From assembly GCA_964423545.1 (NCBI GenBank), contig CAYRFV010000261.1, forward strand, positions 1 through 7,992: a stretch of DNA of 7,992 nt, read 5' to 3'. The translations under genes and the position numbers were made by a program. Shown in pieces: positions 7,741 through 7,992 of this stretch (its first letter is position 1; each line of letters opens with the position of its first letter). This DNA is from JALOOE01 sp964423545. Its GTDB lineage: Bacteria; Chloroflexota; Anaerolineae; CG2-30-64-16. The notes under the pieces were generated by a model. It searched no databases. It was given only the letters and a program-made list of their open reading frames with translations, and was not told the origin of the DNA.

Positions 7741-7992
7741 TCAGTCCTTGAGTTCCCATAGATGATTGTCGGCGATCAGGTTGGAGGGCAATGCGTAGCC
7801 GGTTTCCCCTGTCTCCGCAAACATGACGACTCTGCTGCCCTCGCGTCGGCCGGGCAGCAAGAGCAGCACCTGGTCGTCGTCGGCTGCCAGGCTGCGCAGC
7901 AGACGCAACTCCAGGCCATAGGCGAAAACCAGCTCCAAGTCCGTCAGGATCACGATCCCCTTGCCCTTGAGGACCGAACGGAGGACCAACTC
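7741..7992 (-). CDS. BrxF-like small protein, C-terminal 83 residues (runs off the right edge)
   Basis: The frame is open from the window edge to the TGA at 7743-7741; a TTG at 7989 is simply an internal Leu codon. The sequence has a hydrophobic strand ending in an acidic residue (GIVILTDLELVF), a helix with LELRLLRSLAADDD, a second strand VLLLLPGRREG, then RVVMFAETGETGY and the end NLIADNHLWELKD. This order (Walker B-like strand, LRLL helix, strand ending in PG, then VxFAExGxxxY) matches what I recall of the C-terminal half of BrxF, a small P-loop protein of type 3 BREX, but the Walker A half is outside the window. Its placement directly before the giant ATPase also fits BrxF, which precedes brxC in type 3 systems. 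The stop is separated from the next ATG by three bases, so it belongs to the same operon. Other small P-loop or regulatory proteins remain possible. Confidence 0.5.
   Translation of the reverse strand, partial: ELVLRSVLKGKGIVILTDLELVFAYGLELRLLRSLAADDDQVLLLLPGRREGSRVVMFAETGETGYALPSNLIADNHLWELKD
7745..7749 (-). promoter_or_regulatory. Ribosome binding site of the ATPase gene
   Basis: The minus strand reads AAGGA, then CTGAATC, then the ATG at 7737. The site lies within the last codons of the upstream gene, which fits coupled translation of the two genes. Confidence 0.65.

Noticed and set aside
6358..7761. Plus-strand open frame (467 codons) opposite the ATPase N-terminus
   Set aside because: It mirrors the Walker-motif gene codon for codon, shows no domain of its own, and the minus-strand frame has both Walker motifs and a good ribosome binding site.

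Overview
This is a GC-rich bacterial window in which every convincing gene lies on the minus strand. It reads as the downstream half of a BREX/Pgl-like phage-defence operon. The 10-base run of N marks it as a draft or metagenome assembly. The ATTCG-rich inverted repeat and the in-frame mini-hairpin tracts recall genomes of Chloroflexota-like bacteria, but that is a weak inference and no marker gene is present.

In the direction of transcription (right to left) the layout is as follows. (1) The C-terminal 83 codons of a small protein resembling the end of BrxF, the small P-loop protein of type 3 BREX (7992-7741). (2) Three bases later, a giant P-loop ATPase of the PglY/BrxC/DUF6079 kind (7737-3284). 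It is cut by an assembly gap at 6337-6346 and is described here as two segments; the flanking partial codons show they are one gene of about 1,480 residues. (3) Four bases later, a PglZ-domain alkaline-phosphatase-superfamily protein (3279-175, 1,034 residues) with its metal-site motifs intact. (4) Starting in the pglZ stop codon, a 108-bp imperfect inverted repeat built of GCGAAT/ATTCGC units (68-175). (5) Fourteen bases beyond it, the first 18 codons of a separate minus-strand gene that resembles the start of GxxExxY-family proteins (54-1).

The three large genes are so tightly packed (3- and 4-nt gaps) that they almost certainly form one translationally coupled operon. In BREX/Pgl systems the large ATPase and PglZ act together with a DNA methyltransferase and sometimes a helicase or a Lon-like protease. 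None of these partners is in the window; if present they should lie upstream, beyond the right edge, because the operon appears to end after pglZ. The direct order BrxF-like, giant ATPase, PglZ does not match the type 2 or type 3 gene orders as I recall them.

The most unusual sequence structure is a set of short perfect or near-perfect hairpins placed in frame inside the two large genes. They are periodic at 15 or about 18 bp in pglZ (1545-1587 and 2045-2145) and single in the ATPase gene (3490-3513, 4374-4404). In each case they encode Ala/Gly/Ser/Pro/Thr-rich linker peptide.
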